NCBI GenBank assembly: GCA_903632075.3
Contig: CAHIKZ030001779.1
Span: 605,001-669,000, forward strand
From: Acanthosepion pharaonis
Taxonomy: Eukaryota > Mollusca > Cephalopoda > Sepiida > Sepiidae
DNA: 64,000 nucleotides
Direction: 5' to 3'
Part shown: positions 11,281 through 22,150 of the stretch, piece by piece
Layout of the letters: each line of letters starts with the position of its first letter
How positions within the stretch are numbered: the first letter of the stretch is position 1
Made by a program: the position numbers and the translations under genes
Notes under the pieces: model-generated
Told to the model about the DNA's origin: nothing
Seen by the model: only the letters and a program-made list of their open reading frames with translations
The model's database searches: none

Positions 11281-12855
11281 GTCATGAGTATAGGAATTAA
11301 GTGGGGCCATGTCAAAATGAAAGAATTCAACTTTTGAATAAGATTACAAAGTATGGAAAATTACTTATCAGTTGTTTTATCTTTACAAGTTGGGCATGTC
11401 CCCTAGAGGTTGATTCAATATACATCTCCGTTCATGAGTGGAAATAGGGAGGTAGCATCATGGCTGTGTATCAAGGGTTGTTTTTTAAGTTTGAAAAATG
11501 AGGTAGTCAAGTTGACTTGGGAGCCACTTCTAAATACATGAGAATACCCTCAATCGAAGACTGTCTGAGTTAATGAGGTTACCCAATCTGAAGGTATTTC
11601 TAACTGGATCCTACCTGCAAAGTTATGTACTGATTTTATCAAAACTTGTCATCATATCATGCAGATTTGTCTGTGATGCATTTGCCTGGTATAACTTTAT
11701 CCGACTTGCTTTCATGATAGGTACATTGGGCTTTGCATATTTGTGGCATGATGTTTTTCCATATTCACTTATTAATAATATATATATCAAAGAAAACATT
11801 CCACAAATGTTGTGTTTATAATTTGGAATTTCCTATATCTATGAAAATTAAAACAAATTTTCTTATTTTTCTTGTATTTCTGATTCAAAACTATGAAATT
11901 CTGTATTTGTCCTATGGAAAGAAATATTTAATTGCAGGAATCCTTGGATTAATGCAATTTAGTTTAGTGCATACATAATACTCAATTAGTGCGATAAAAT
12001 ATTCTTCAGTTTAACCATAGTAACTGAAAATAGATTTTTTTTATAGTTATTAATTAATTAATTAAATATTTTCAAAAATTTAAGAATAAAAAATGGGTAA
12101 GTATTTTGTATGTCAAATATTATGTTATCTAAGTAATTACAGTAGTGTTAAAAAATGAATTGTTATAAATAATAAATTTTATAAGTCGATAATAAAATAC
12201 ATATATAAATATTTGTCTCATAAAATTTTTTTGAATATTTCAAATTTTTTCATGTTTATTTTGAAGAACTTAAAAGGAAATTATCGATTTTTTAAAAAAA
12301 ATGGACAATTTAATTAGGTACAGAAATTTACATTTGTTAAAAAATATCAAAATATAAAAGATGTATCTATTTATTATGGAAAGATTATAAATAAAATTTT
12401 CAGGTTAAAATACTAATGATTATGATATGTTTAGAAAAATTGAAGGGGAAATTTCTCAGTACCGCCAATTATATAAGGAACAGAAGAATATCATGCAAAA
12501 AGCTAATCTAATTTTTTTCATAAAAATTTATTGTATCTTCTTATATATACTTAAATTCTAATTTAGAAGTATGTAAATTAGAAATTAACTGTGAATGAGA
12601 CTAAAATTTGAGATACAAATTACATAACTTCCTATAAGTTATTGTTTTTGATTAGTGCGTATCTTTTAATGTACACATTAGCTGCACTAATTGAGGGATT
12701 CTTGTATATTCTTGTCTGGTTTGAAATTTAAATGGAATACTTAAAATATCATCCGAACCAATTTCATCAAACTTTAATGTGCTACCAAGAAGAAATTAAA
12801 GATGCGAGTATGGAAGATGCTTTTTTATTACATCAAACTGTTATTATAGTGGATA
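11281..12855. other. AT-rich spacer, nothing recognised
   Basis: Extremely AT-rich with several chance frames of 80 codons or so. No family signature was seen. Confidence 0.5.
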
Positions 12856-12856
12856 G

Positions 12857-12859
<3 letters not shown>

Positions 12860-12899
<40 letters not shown>
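12860..12899. repeat. (TA)n microsatellite
   Basis: About 40 bases of TA repeat, lying just upstream of a minus-strand SINE. Confidence 0.95.
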
Positions 12900-12903
<4 letters not shown>

Positions 12904-12944
12904 TAAAGACATTTTTATGTTTAACATTCTTTTTTTTTATAGAT

Positions 12945-13135
12945 ACAAGTATTTAAGTAAATGCTCTGTTTATAATAAACAGTATTAAATAACATTTACC
13001 AGCCTGAATGTCCGAGAAATTTTCATAGAAAATATTTGTCCTTTGACAGGATTTGAACCTGCATCCTATACGGAACCGTCATTTACACTGACATGCCTTA
13101 CCGACCGGCCACAAAGGAGCGTTCGGTATACAAGG
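12945..13135 (-). mobile_element. tRNA-derived SINE, minus strand
   Basis: Read on the minus strand, TGTGGCCGGTCGGTAAGGC resembles an A box and GCAGGTTCAAATCCTGTC is a good B box, at tRNA-like spacing. A body follows whose plus-strand wording is TTTACCAGCCTGAATG and AAGTAAATGCTCTGTTTAT. The same body and B box recur at 26545-26675. RNA polymerase III would transcribe an active copy. tRNA-derived SINEs have been described in octopus, but I cannot assign this family by name. Confidence 0.75.
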
Positions 13136-13198
13136 TCGAATTTACTGCTTATAAACTTCAATCTTCCATAGATTGAAGTTTATAAGCAGTCGGTAAGG
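13098..13198. repeat. Perfect 20-bp inverted repeat inside a 10-bp outer inverted repeat
   Basis: ACTGCTTATAAACTTCAATC (13144-13163) is exactly complementary to 13171-13190, with the 7-base loop TTCCATA. Outside it, CCTTACCGAC near 13098 pairs with GTCGGTAAGG ending at 13198. The outer arm overlaps the A box of the SINE, so part of the tRNA-like head is repeated in reverse. Confidence 0.85.
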
Positions 13199-13446
13199 AA
13201 GATTTCTTCCATAATATAACACATGTGGAAAAAAAATCCCCTATAAAAGACAGTCTCACTTCATTTTTCCTTTAATTGAAAAAGGACACAACCATTAAAT
13301 TCTTTCTTATCATTTTTTCTTTTGTCCCAAATGCCTATGAATATATAATAAATATTATTACTCTTATTATCAATATTATTATTTTGCTTTATATTATCTC
13401 TCAAATTTCTTTCACCAACCTATTATATCTACACATGCATTATTAC

Positions 13447-13448
<2 letters not shown>

Positions 13449-13504
<56 letters not shown>
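13449..13504. repeat. (TA)n microsatellite
   Basis: About 55 bases of pure TA repeat. Confidence 0.97.
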
Positions 13505-13508
<4 letters not shown>

Positions 13509-13813
13509 AAAAGTTTCAAATTAAAAAATAATAATATTTTTTATTTTATGAAAGTATTTATTTATTTATATATATATTTGATATTTCAAATTGTCCTCAA
13601 TTTTTCATCAGAAATAACTGTTTGTTACAAATAAATTAAAATTACTGTTTGTTAGCAAGTAGCGTCCTTCGCGAGACGCGGACGTCACATGATATGGAAC
13701 GTCACTGTTCGGATATTCCTAACTTAAATCTAACTGTCATAAATATTTTAAATGTTGTTTAAAAAAAATTTTTTATTATATCTAAAAAAAATTGCTTAAC
13801 TATTGAAATATTT

Positions 13814-14306
13814 CTAAAGATTTAAAACACCTAAGTCCCTATTCAACCCTAGTTTATGTGTATTTAATTTTAAACTCCAATATGTTTCTTTTTTTCTGCG
13901 TGTGAATGTGGAAGTAAAATCGGAATCTATCAGTAAACATTTGCAGTTTTCTAATGTGTGTCCTGATTGATTGCAGTGTTTAGCTATGGGGGAATAAGGG
14001 TTGTTTTGACGTATTGTTTGTTTATGGTTATTGAAATGAAATCTAAAATTATTTCCAGACTCACCAATATATCCACTATTAGGACATAAGTTGCAGAATA
14101 AATAATAGATTACGTTATGGCTATCGCAGGTGAGGTTAGGTGGCTGTGTCCTGATATTGGTGTTGGGTACAGAAAATATATTAGCTATAATTAAATGTTT
14201 GCAAACTAATCAACGAGGTTTGTTACATTTGTAATTTCCTGATTGGTTTCTATTGTTTAGATATTTGGTAGAGGTGAGGATAGCTGATAGGTTAGGTGAT
14301 TGTTTC
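13814..14306 (-). pseudogene. Penelope-like element: zinc-binding linker and GIY-YIG endonuclease domain
   Basis: On the minus strand an uninterrupted frame runs from about 14207 to a stop at 13814. It has no internal Met, so ORF finders that need ATG miss it. It contains VIYYLFCNLCPN, then GYIGESGNNFRFHFNNH, then SPIAKHCNQSGH, which together form the GIY-YIG core (Y-Y-L, Y-I-G, Arg and His positions). Upstream of one stop codon, GNYKCNKPR and then LVCKHL give a Cys/His cluster of the kind that precedes GIY-YIG in PLEs. The reverse transcriptase is absent. In the family this domain is the endonuclease used for integration. Confidence 0.8.
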
Positions 14307-14327
14307 TTTGCATATATATATATATTA

Positions 14328-14880
14328 GTGGTGGCATCCTACCAGTTCAGGCAAACTAATTCTTAAAATAATAAAAACTTAGTGAACCGGTTGTTGGATT
14401 ATCTGAAAATAATCTTAATGTTAATAGCCGATATATATTAGCTAAAAATATAATTAATATCATTGCTGCAAGTTCTGCAGAGGCTGAAACAGAGTTTTCC
14501 ATAGTGAACATAATTTATTCTAACAAAAGAAATCATCTTGAAGTTAAAATGGGACAAATCTTCTCGTAATAAATTTGATAGGCTTTCCATTGGATCTTTG
14601 GGACCTGCAGCGATTCAGTTTGAATGTGGCTAAGAAACCATAACATAATTGATGATAAGAGTTAAAAAGCATCATACGTCTGAACAGAAATATAATGAGA
14701 ACATAATGTCTGGAAATATCCTAATAAATAAACATTTTCTAGTAAATTATCAAAATGGTTTATTTCTTTTTAATTCTATAAAGTGATTTGTTTCTATTCA
14801 TTTCAGTTTGAAAAGAGAATAAGCAGAATAGGTTCCAAAAGATAACCAATTCCTGGAAATTTGGGATGCCATTATTGTGT
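14328..14880 (+). mobile_element. hAT transposon remnant with transposase C-terminus
   Basis: The left end reads TAGTGGTGGCATCCTACCAG followed by GTGAACCGGTTGTTGG, the wording of many hAT termini. The right end reads TTTGGGATGCCATTATTG, a weak inverted counterpart. Between them a plus-strand frame gives SSAEAETEFSIVN and SNKRNHLEVKMGQ, the C-terminal dimerisation region of hAT transposases (usual form SSAEAERGFS), broken by a frameshift after about 14560. Most of the transposase is missing. I saw no clear 8-bp target duplication; both sides are TA-rich. Confidence 0.7.
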
Positions 14881-14881
14881 G

Positions 14882-14888
<7 letters not shown>

Positions 14889-14948
<60 letters not shown>
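14889..14948. repeat. (TA)n microsatellite
   Basis: About 60 bases of TA repeat adjoining the right end of the hAT remnant. Confidence 0.97.
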
Positions 14949-14949
<1 letters not shown>

Positions 14950-14950
<1 letters not shown>

Positions 14951-15914
14951 AATAATAGTTGGTAAATGAATGACAAGATGAAAAAAAGTTGTGTATTTCT
15001 TTCCAGGAAGGAACTTTGAGACAAATAATAGTTTGATTGAGGCATCAGACTTGTAATGTAAAAAAGAAAGGAAAGATAAATTTGGAATCTGATGTATCTA
15101 AATGGTAATTTTTTAATACTTATTTACATTTTTAGTTATTTCACATTATATTAATAGTAATTTTGTAAGAAAAGAACATATATTGCATACTGGATGTAAA
15201 TTTACAGCAGAGGATTCTGAAATTAGTGCATATTCACTTTCACCTTAAATTATTTTCTCTTTTACTCAAAATGACAAAATTAGCTCAGACTTATGATGAG
15301 TATAAAATCAAACTATATTGCCTCATTTATTGCTTTCCCTGATCTAGAAATAAACAACTCCTCTCAAAATGCTGAACTAAAAGAGTTACACACCAAAATA
15401 TACAGGAAAAAAAAAAGAAATGTTACATAGCATACAAATATATATGTATGTATATTCAACTTTTAGCTGTATTGGCATAGTAGTCCAATGTTATTGAAAA
15501 TGAATAAAATCCTGAGAAATTTCTTGAGTAAAAAGAGTTATTGTATCCTGAAGTTAATCCATTACATCACTTTCCTCTATCCCTAGATATCCTGTTGTCT
15601 TTTTATAAATCATTCTCTTACAATAGAGATATTACATTTTAAATGCTTTTGGTTTGATTTTTTCCTTTAACAGATTAAAACAAAGTAAATTTAATACAGA
15701 AGATGAGAAAATTGGACATAGAATATACAGTGCTAAAAGTTTCTTACAATACCACAAATTACTACAAAACCAAAACATTAACCTAAAAACTTAAGTATGT
15801 CCTTAAATAGTCTTGTCAGATCAAGACTTTCATATGGATGTCATGCATGGCACCAAAACCATTCAAAAATATCTAAACCATCAAAAAATGTCTTCAAGTG
15901 AATTAAGCCTATAA
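14950..15914. other. AT-rich spacer, nothing recognised
   Basis: No coding or RNA feature recognised. The last ~150 bases may be worn LINE-A sequence but could not be aligned with confidence. Confidence 0.45.
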
Positions 15915-16470
15915 GTCTTCACATCTATAAATCTACCATTCGTCCATGCATGGAATACTGTTGCTATATATGGTCTGGTACCCACCTGTTCATCTTGAGG
16001 TTCTCAATAAAATCCAAAGACAGATATGCAATGTGATCAGTCCTAACTTGGGGTCTCGACTCCACTCACTTTCATTCCGATATAATGTGGCTTCCCTCTG
16101 TCTTTTCTATAAATATTTTCATGGCATCTGCTCTGATGAGCTATTTTCACTGGTAGCCTGATTGCATGAATTTAAGCGTGTTACAAGTTTGGCATCAATT
16201 AAATGTAAATGCCTTTTCTACTCTAACAGCTTCTTCTTTTGCACTTCCTGGCAGTGGTACTCCCTTCCTGATAACTATAATCTTCAAAAATTTAAATGTA
16301 ATGTCAATCAACATCTTCTGTTGCCTTGATCTCCATTTTTCTTTTTATCCTTTCCTTACTTCCCCCTCCTATACCCAGTTTTTTCCCTTACTTACACTTT
16401 CTTTAGCCCCTTGCATACTAGTGGCACTCCCTTCTTGCTTGGGGTGAAATGTTTAAAAAGAAAAAAAAAG
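15915..16470 (+). mobile_element. LINE-A 3' fragment
   Basis: Begins near RPCMEYCCYIWSG-type sequence, continues with HLEVLNKIQRQICNVISPNL and ASLCLFYKYFHGICSDELFS, and ends CTTGCTTGGGGTGAAATG with an A-rich tail. Frames are broken at about 16161. Confidence 0.87.
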
Positions 16471-16744
16471 TCTTAGCGAAGAGCACTCTTTGAACTTTGG
16501 TGACTGATGCTACAGAGTCACAAAAAACTCTACTTAATAATAGGAAAAATATTACTTGAGGAATTTTAACAACAGCAACAAGTGAAATGGAAATTCATGT
16601 AACTTAAAGAGAAAATAATTACATAAGATGTAATTATGCTGCACTCTAATTCAAACAAAAGGTTAGGAAGGAAACCCCAGATCAATGCTAGAAAGATCAA
16701 TGATGTTTGTTGATTTGCTTATTATTTATTTACTTAATTTGTTT

Positions 16745-16780
<36 letters not shown>

Positions 16781-16784
<4 letters not shown>

Positions 16785-17354
16785 CAGGATCTCTGTGTGT
16801 GTAGTGAATGCACATGCTTCAAGTTAGCGGGAAGGCCAAGACTGACATTGCATTTCCCAACTCCCACCAATAGTGGAAATAATCGATTTTTTCATGCTTC
16901 TATGACAGTTTTCATGTAGTTTGCAGCCATTTTCTACTGGCCAGAGTAAGAGCCTATAGCTGGCTGCCATGAATAGGCAGGAAGATTCTATTGGCCAGTC
17001 TGAGAGTCAACAGCTGACTGACACGAATGTTAACTAGCATGCTAGCATGCAAAAAAATCGATTGCTGCATCCATCACAAGTGGTAAAATTTAAATCTGCA
17101 TGGCACTTTACTCCAATTGGCTCATTCGCTTGCTTAAACTCAACGTTGATTCTGATTCCGCAGAACTGGGTTGGGTGTGAAAAAGTATTTGCAGCGTGAG
17201 ATAGGCAAGAAGTAAAGCATGTAGTAACATCAGCATGGCAAAGGGCAGTCCTTTAAAGGCAAGTAAGGGCAAAAATATTTTAAGTCAAGTGATAGCAATT
17301 GCTGTATGAGTCGTAGGATTTTTTAATCAAGCAATGCCGGGCCATGCTGCTGAA
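16781..17354 (+). mobile_element. Non-autonomous Helitron, copy 1 (internally deleted)
   Basis: Shares sequence throughout with copies at 35316 and 58408: AGGCAGGAT near the 5' end, TAGCATGCTAGCATGC internally, and GGGCCATGCTGC at the 3' end. The terminal CTAG is changed to CTGA. Two deletions relative to the other copies each fall between 5-base direct repeats: ~42 bases between ATGCA repeats and ~134 bases between ATTTG repeats. (TA)n tracts lie at both ends. No Rep/helicase coding is present. Confidence 0.75.

Positions 17355-17357
<3 letters not shown>

Positions 17358-17394
<37 letters not shown>
17358..17394. repeat. (TA)n microsatellite
   Basis: TA repeat abutting the 3' end of Helitron copy 1. 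Confidence 0.95.
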
Positions 17395-17398
<4 letters not shown>

Positions 17399-17516
17399 GG
17401 AAGCTGAAAATGTTGACAGCCCAATTAAAAAATACTTTATTGCCCCTACAAAAATATTTAGTCATTTGGGCAGATTTTTGTAAGTAGATCAGACCCAAAA
17501 CTTTTCATTACCTTAT

Positions 17517-17524
<8 letters not shown>

Positions 17525-17562
<38 letters not shown>
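17525..17562. repeat. (TA)n microsatellite
   Basis: TA repeat preceded by a short TG run. Confidence 0.95.
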
Positions 17563-17565
<3 letters not shown>

Positions 17566-17689
17566 ATTCTCAAAACTATGTGGGTTAACTATTTTTAGGC
17601 AGTAATTCCTGAGAGATTACTTCTAAAATAATGTGGAAATTTCACATTTTTATGATGATACAGATACATGTGGGTCAAAAAAACCCTCA

Positions 17690-18047
17690 ATCAGCATAAA
17701 CAAAAATGCATAAACACACATATACAAAAATGCATAAACACACATATACAAAAAATGCATAAACACACATAAACAAAATGCATAAAACACACATATACAA
17801 AAATGCATAAACACACATAAACAAAAATGCATAAACACACATATATAAAAATGCATAAACACACATATACAAAAATGCATAAACACACATATACAAAAAT
17901 GCATAAACACACATAAACAAAAATGCATAAACACACATATACAAAAATGCATAAACACACATATACAAAAATGCATAAACACACATATACAAAAATGCAT
18001 AAACACACATATACAAAAATGCATAAACACACATATACAAAAAAAAC
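17690..18047. repeat. 24-bp minisatellite, about 14-15 copies
   Basis: The unit is close to ACAAAAATGCATAAACACAC plus ATAT, repeated head to tail with few changes (some units end ATAA instead). Because 24 is a multiple of 3, the minus strand has open frames of up to 141 codons with an eight-residue period (CVFMHFCI). One or two single-base indels shift the phase near 17750-17790. The frames are a by-product of the period and are not called as genes. Repeats are directly adjacent, so it is not a CRISPR array. Confidence 0.95.
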
Positions 18048-18049
18048 AC

Positions 18050-18582
<533 letters not shown>

Positions 18583-19121
18583 TTCCAAGAGGATAGAATC
18601 CAGGTAGAACTCAATGTCCTGGATAGAGTGAAAATATAATAAAAAAAACTCAAGCACTAATATTCCATGGTTATAATTTATTACATTGGAATTTTAATCA
18701 TGATCCAATTCATCAGACATACAAATTCAAAAAGAAATTGGAAAAATATAACTACGGGTATAAAAAATAAAATTTTAGTGAGAGTGTATATGTGGGAGCT
18801 AGCCAATCCCTATTGCAGATGCTCGTTCAGGCATATTTTTGTTTGTTCAACACTGGCAGATCCCACCTGTGATTTATACTGCAACTATGCTGAGCAGACC
18901 TTAGTTAAGTTTCTGGGAGAGACTGTGTTATCTAGCATGATCAGCAATTTGAACAAGACCAGCATGCTCAAGCCCTTGGCCACATGAGTTGATTTCCCAA
19001 AAGAAGTGGGAATGATTGCAAAAGTTTTCATCCTCCCCCTCTTATAGTCAGAAGGACACAAAATGCATGCTGGGATATTTTTCTTAGCCAATAAAATGGG
19101 AGAGCTTGTGTTTTGACATGG
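18583..19121. other. Spacer, nothing recognised
   Basis: Slightly richer in GC than the surroundings. Two chance frames of about 100 codons on opposite strands overlap and neither has a domain. Confidence 0.45.
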
Positions 19122-19138
19122 CTCAGTCCAGATCTGCC

Positions 19139-19360
19139 AAGTTAGGCAGTTTGCTGCCAGGCTCACAGCTGGCTTATCGAACTCTCTGCCTTTGAGCAGA
19201 AAGGAACCCAGGTGAGTCTATGCCAAATGGCAGTCACGTCTGGGGAGGTAGACAAGCCTGACCCTGTGTATGCAGGGACTAAGGGGAATTTTTGCCCAAT
19301 CCCCACATAAAAACAGCCTTGTACCACATCCTGCCTTGTGGGGAGGCTAAGGTAAATAAC
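19139..19360 (+). mobile_element. Short structured retroposon, second copy, with 17-bp target duplication
   Basis: CTCAGTCCAGATCTGCC flanks the insert exactly (19122-19138 and 19361-19377). The 3' two-thirds align with the insert at 611-799: AGGAACCC, GAGGTAGAC, then AAAAACAGCCTTGTACCACAT and a GTGGGG box. Although the primary sequence differs, stems sit at matching places: TGCC/GGCA, CCCTG/CAGGG (19262-19266/19273-19277) and GGGGA/TCCCC (19283-19287/19300-19304). This copy extends ~50 bases further 5', with GGCAG/CTGCC and CTGC/GCAG hairpins. It ends GGTAAATAAC. Confidence 0.8.
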
Positions 19361-19377
19361 CTCAGTCCAGATCTGCC

Positions 19378-20027
19378 TTAACTACTAGACAGACCTATTG
19401 TGTTTGTCAAACCTTGCTTATGTGTACAAACACCAACTCATAGTTTGTGAATTCTTTTACCTTTTACACCAACTATATTGCTTGCTTCCGTGCATGAATG
19501 TTGTTGTTTCATCATTTTTTTCTTCATTGCAAACTTTATTAATTTTGTTTGTGTTATTTATCTTGCATTTTGACAATGGCTTCTATCTCATAAAATAGAA
19601 TCTCTGGAATTTTTCTTAAATAATTCTGTGGGGCCATTCAGTAATCTTTATTAAAATAGGCATCATTTTTTTTTTGTTTTTACTTGAAAGTATTCCCATT
19701 GATTTATTTTGCCTTTACAGGAAGATGTTGCAAGAAAATTAGAAGACCTAAGAGGATTTATTATCTATGGATGTAGTCAAACTTGAATTTGTAGTGGAAA
19801 TGCCACCATAGTCATGTCAATGAGAATTTTTCAACATAAAATAAGCATGCTGGTTAAATAAAAATTTCACTAGGAATAAGGTTGATAAATATAGAATGAT
19901 AATTCTACAGAGAAAATTTTCACCCACTTACTAAGTAATTTTTTTTTTAAACAATTTAAATTTCTTATGGAATATTATTTAAGGCTAGGTTTTTTTAATC
20001 AAGTATGTTATTAACTTTGTTATTGTT
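19378..20027. other. Spacer, nothing recognised
   Basis: AT-rich. A 66-codon frame at 19398-19598 is Leu/Phe-rich and without signature. Confidence 0.5.
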
Positions 20028-20381
20028 CAGAAAATTTATTTCAGTTGATAGGGTTCAGAAAATTTAATTCAGTTGTTAAGGTTTGGGAAATTTAATTCAG
20101 TTGATAGGATTTTGGAAATTTAATTCAGTTGTTAGGGTTTGGGAAATTTAATTCAATTAATAGGGTTTTGGAAATTTAATTTAGGTAATAGAGTTTGAAA
20201 ATTTAATTCAGTTGATAGGATTTGGAAATTTAATTCAGTTGATAGGGTTTGGAAATTTTAAAAAATTTGAGAGGGTTTCGAAATTTAATTCAGTTGATAG
20301 GGTTTGGAAATTTAAATCAGTTGTTAGGGTTTGGAAATTTAATTTACTTGATAGGGTTTTGGAAATTTAATTCAGTTGTTT
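20028..20381. repeat. 27-bp minisatellite, about 13 diverged copies
   Basis: The unit is near GGAAATTTAATTCAGTTG then ATAGGGTTT, 26-29 bases long, with many substitutions and one strongly altered copy near 20250. The TTAGGG wording inside some units is incidental; the period is not six. Confidence 0.93.
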
Positions 20382-21317
20382 CATATAAAGATTATTAATA
20401 AACTGATAATAGATCAATCATTTGGTAAAATAAAAAAAAACTTGACTAAGCAGTGGATAAATCACTACTGCTATCCTAATCCTGCCCATTAAACAGTAAT
20501 TGTACTATTATTACCTAAACCTTTATTAAACATGTAAGATGAAATAAAATCTAGAATTACAACTGTTTTGTCATACTTTCACACAACCCTGTGTTTTGCA
20601 ATAAATCATGCACTCATTCAGTTCATGTCATGAAACTTAAACAGGTAGATAGATTTCTTTTTTTACTTCCTAAAAAATACAATGTTCTTTAGGCTCTCAG
20701 AGTGAAAAACTGCTCTGCATACATAGCTCATTTATTATAGCATATAAATTATGATGGTTTTGTTAGTATATGTGTTCTGTTGTTAAAGATGGTGCATGAT
20801 GAGAAAAATCTACATGTATCTGAGATCTAATGACCACAAAGATTCTTCCCTATAGAAAATGAACTTGAAATTGGACTGCATCTTCGTAAAAATCAGAGTT
20901 TATTTTCCATCTTGCAAGCTACAATGTCTTTGAAACAGCTTTCAGCAAATATAATCACAGTATAAATCAGAGACTGATCCAATATTTTACTGTTATTATT
21001 GATAAAAAAAACAAACTATGCAAATCATTATGATTGATGGAGAGACTTCTAACTAACTGTGTATATGAAGACAACAAAAGTTCTTGTTAAGGACTTTTTT
21101 GTTTATTTTCAACATTTTGTATGATTATCTTGGTTTTCAGTAAAAATTTGAATATAAATTGTCTGACATCTTGTATCTGTAGTAACAATAATACACATCA
21201 ATAACATCTGATCAGAATACAGCAAATTACTAGATTTTAACATACTCTAAAACAAGCAAAATTTTTAGATGATAAATATAGTTATATTCTCAACATTAAT
21301 ACAGAAAACAGGAGGTT

Positions 21318-21320
<3 letters not shown>
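20382..21320. other. AT-rich spacer, nothing recognised
   Basis: No feature recognised. Confidence 0.5.

Positions 21321-21355
<35 letters not shown>
21321..21355. repeat. (TA)n microsatellite
   Basis: TA repeat followed by GGGGGAGGGGAC. Confidence 0.94.
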
Positions 21356-21357
<2 letters not shown>

Positions 21358-21584
21358 GGGAGGGGACTGTAGGTATGGTTGAAGACTAAAAAATTCTCCT
21401 TGCAAATCAGAAAAACTGTCGAAACTGGAGAAAAATTAAATAAAAAATAATTGTTAAAGAGCTGTCTAAACTAGAGAATATTAAAATTTTTTTTAAAGAA
21501 CTCTAATAATCTTCAAGTAAACCTGTATAAATAAAACATTCAGCCAAACTATATCTTATATATAATTATAAATATATATATTAT

Positions 21585-21800
21585 AAAATATAGTTTTAAG
21601 GTATGCTATATTTATGGATTAAAAGTGCTCAATACCAGGGATAGAGAGTATGTAAATATCAAAGTGAATACTGAAGTCAACATCCAGAGGCAATAGTCTG
21701 TTACATGCTAAACGTAATCATTTCATGCTAAGTGCAATAGCCTAATGATTGCATTTAGCATGAAACAAACTGTTGTCTCTGGGTGTTGAATTCAATGTCT
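21585..21800. repeat. Foldback hairpin element, second copy
   Basis: The conserved flank (ATAGTTTTAAGGTATGC, GTGCTCAATACCAGGGATAG) precedes a long imperfect hairpin at about 21675-21791 whose arms read AGTCAACATCCAGAGGC and GTCTCTGGGTGTTGAATT. It is the reverse-order relative of the element at 3316-3536 and more decayed. An extra direct repeat of CATGCTAA wording enlarges the loop. Confidence 0.75.
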
Positions 21801-21934
21801 AAATATATCTATATATATCTATATATATATAACTAATACTGTATTTCACAAAAAAAGTCAGATCACCAGTGTCGTTCTAGAAGATAATACTTTTAAAAGG
21901 CAAGCAGATTTTGTAATTAAAATGCTTAATATAG

Positions 21935-22150
21935 AGAGATAGAACATCCTTCTTCTTTTTCTATGTGCTTCATCCCTTCAGGACATAAAATCATGGTTCT
22001 CCACAACTTCCTATCTTATCCATTTTCCTTCTTTGCTAATGCTCCCACCCCATGTTCTGTCATCTATTCATACAATCTCATCAGTTAAGTGGCTCACTAA
22101 TGGCAACTAATAAAATTAAATATTCAGCTTATCTTTTCCAACTCAGTTTT
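21935..22150 (-). mobile_element. RTE-like LINE 3' fragment, minus strand
   Basis: TTCAGGACATAAAATCATGG and TTCTCCACAACTTCCTAT match the 3' ends of the RTE-like element at 54980-55050 and of another relic at 30260. Coding is too worn to read. Confidence 0.6.

Noticed and set aside
12945..13135. A genuine tRNA gene (also at 24850, 49600, 53710)
   Set aside because: A and B boxes are present but acceptor and anticodon stems do not form; longer SINE bodies are attached and copies recur.
17690..18047. Possible CRISPR array
   Set aside because: Units are directly adjacent with no spacers, and the genome is clearly eukaryotic.
20028..20381. Telomere-like TTAGGG wording
   Set aside because: The period is about 27 bases and the hexamer is not tandem.
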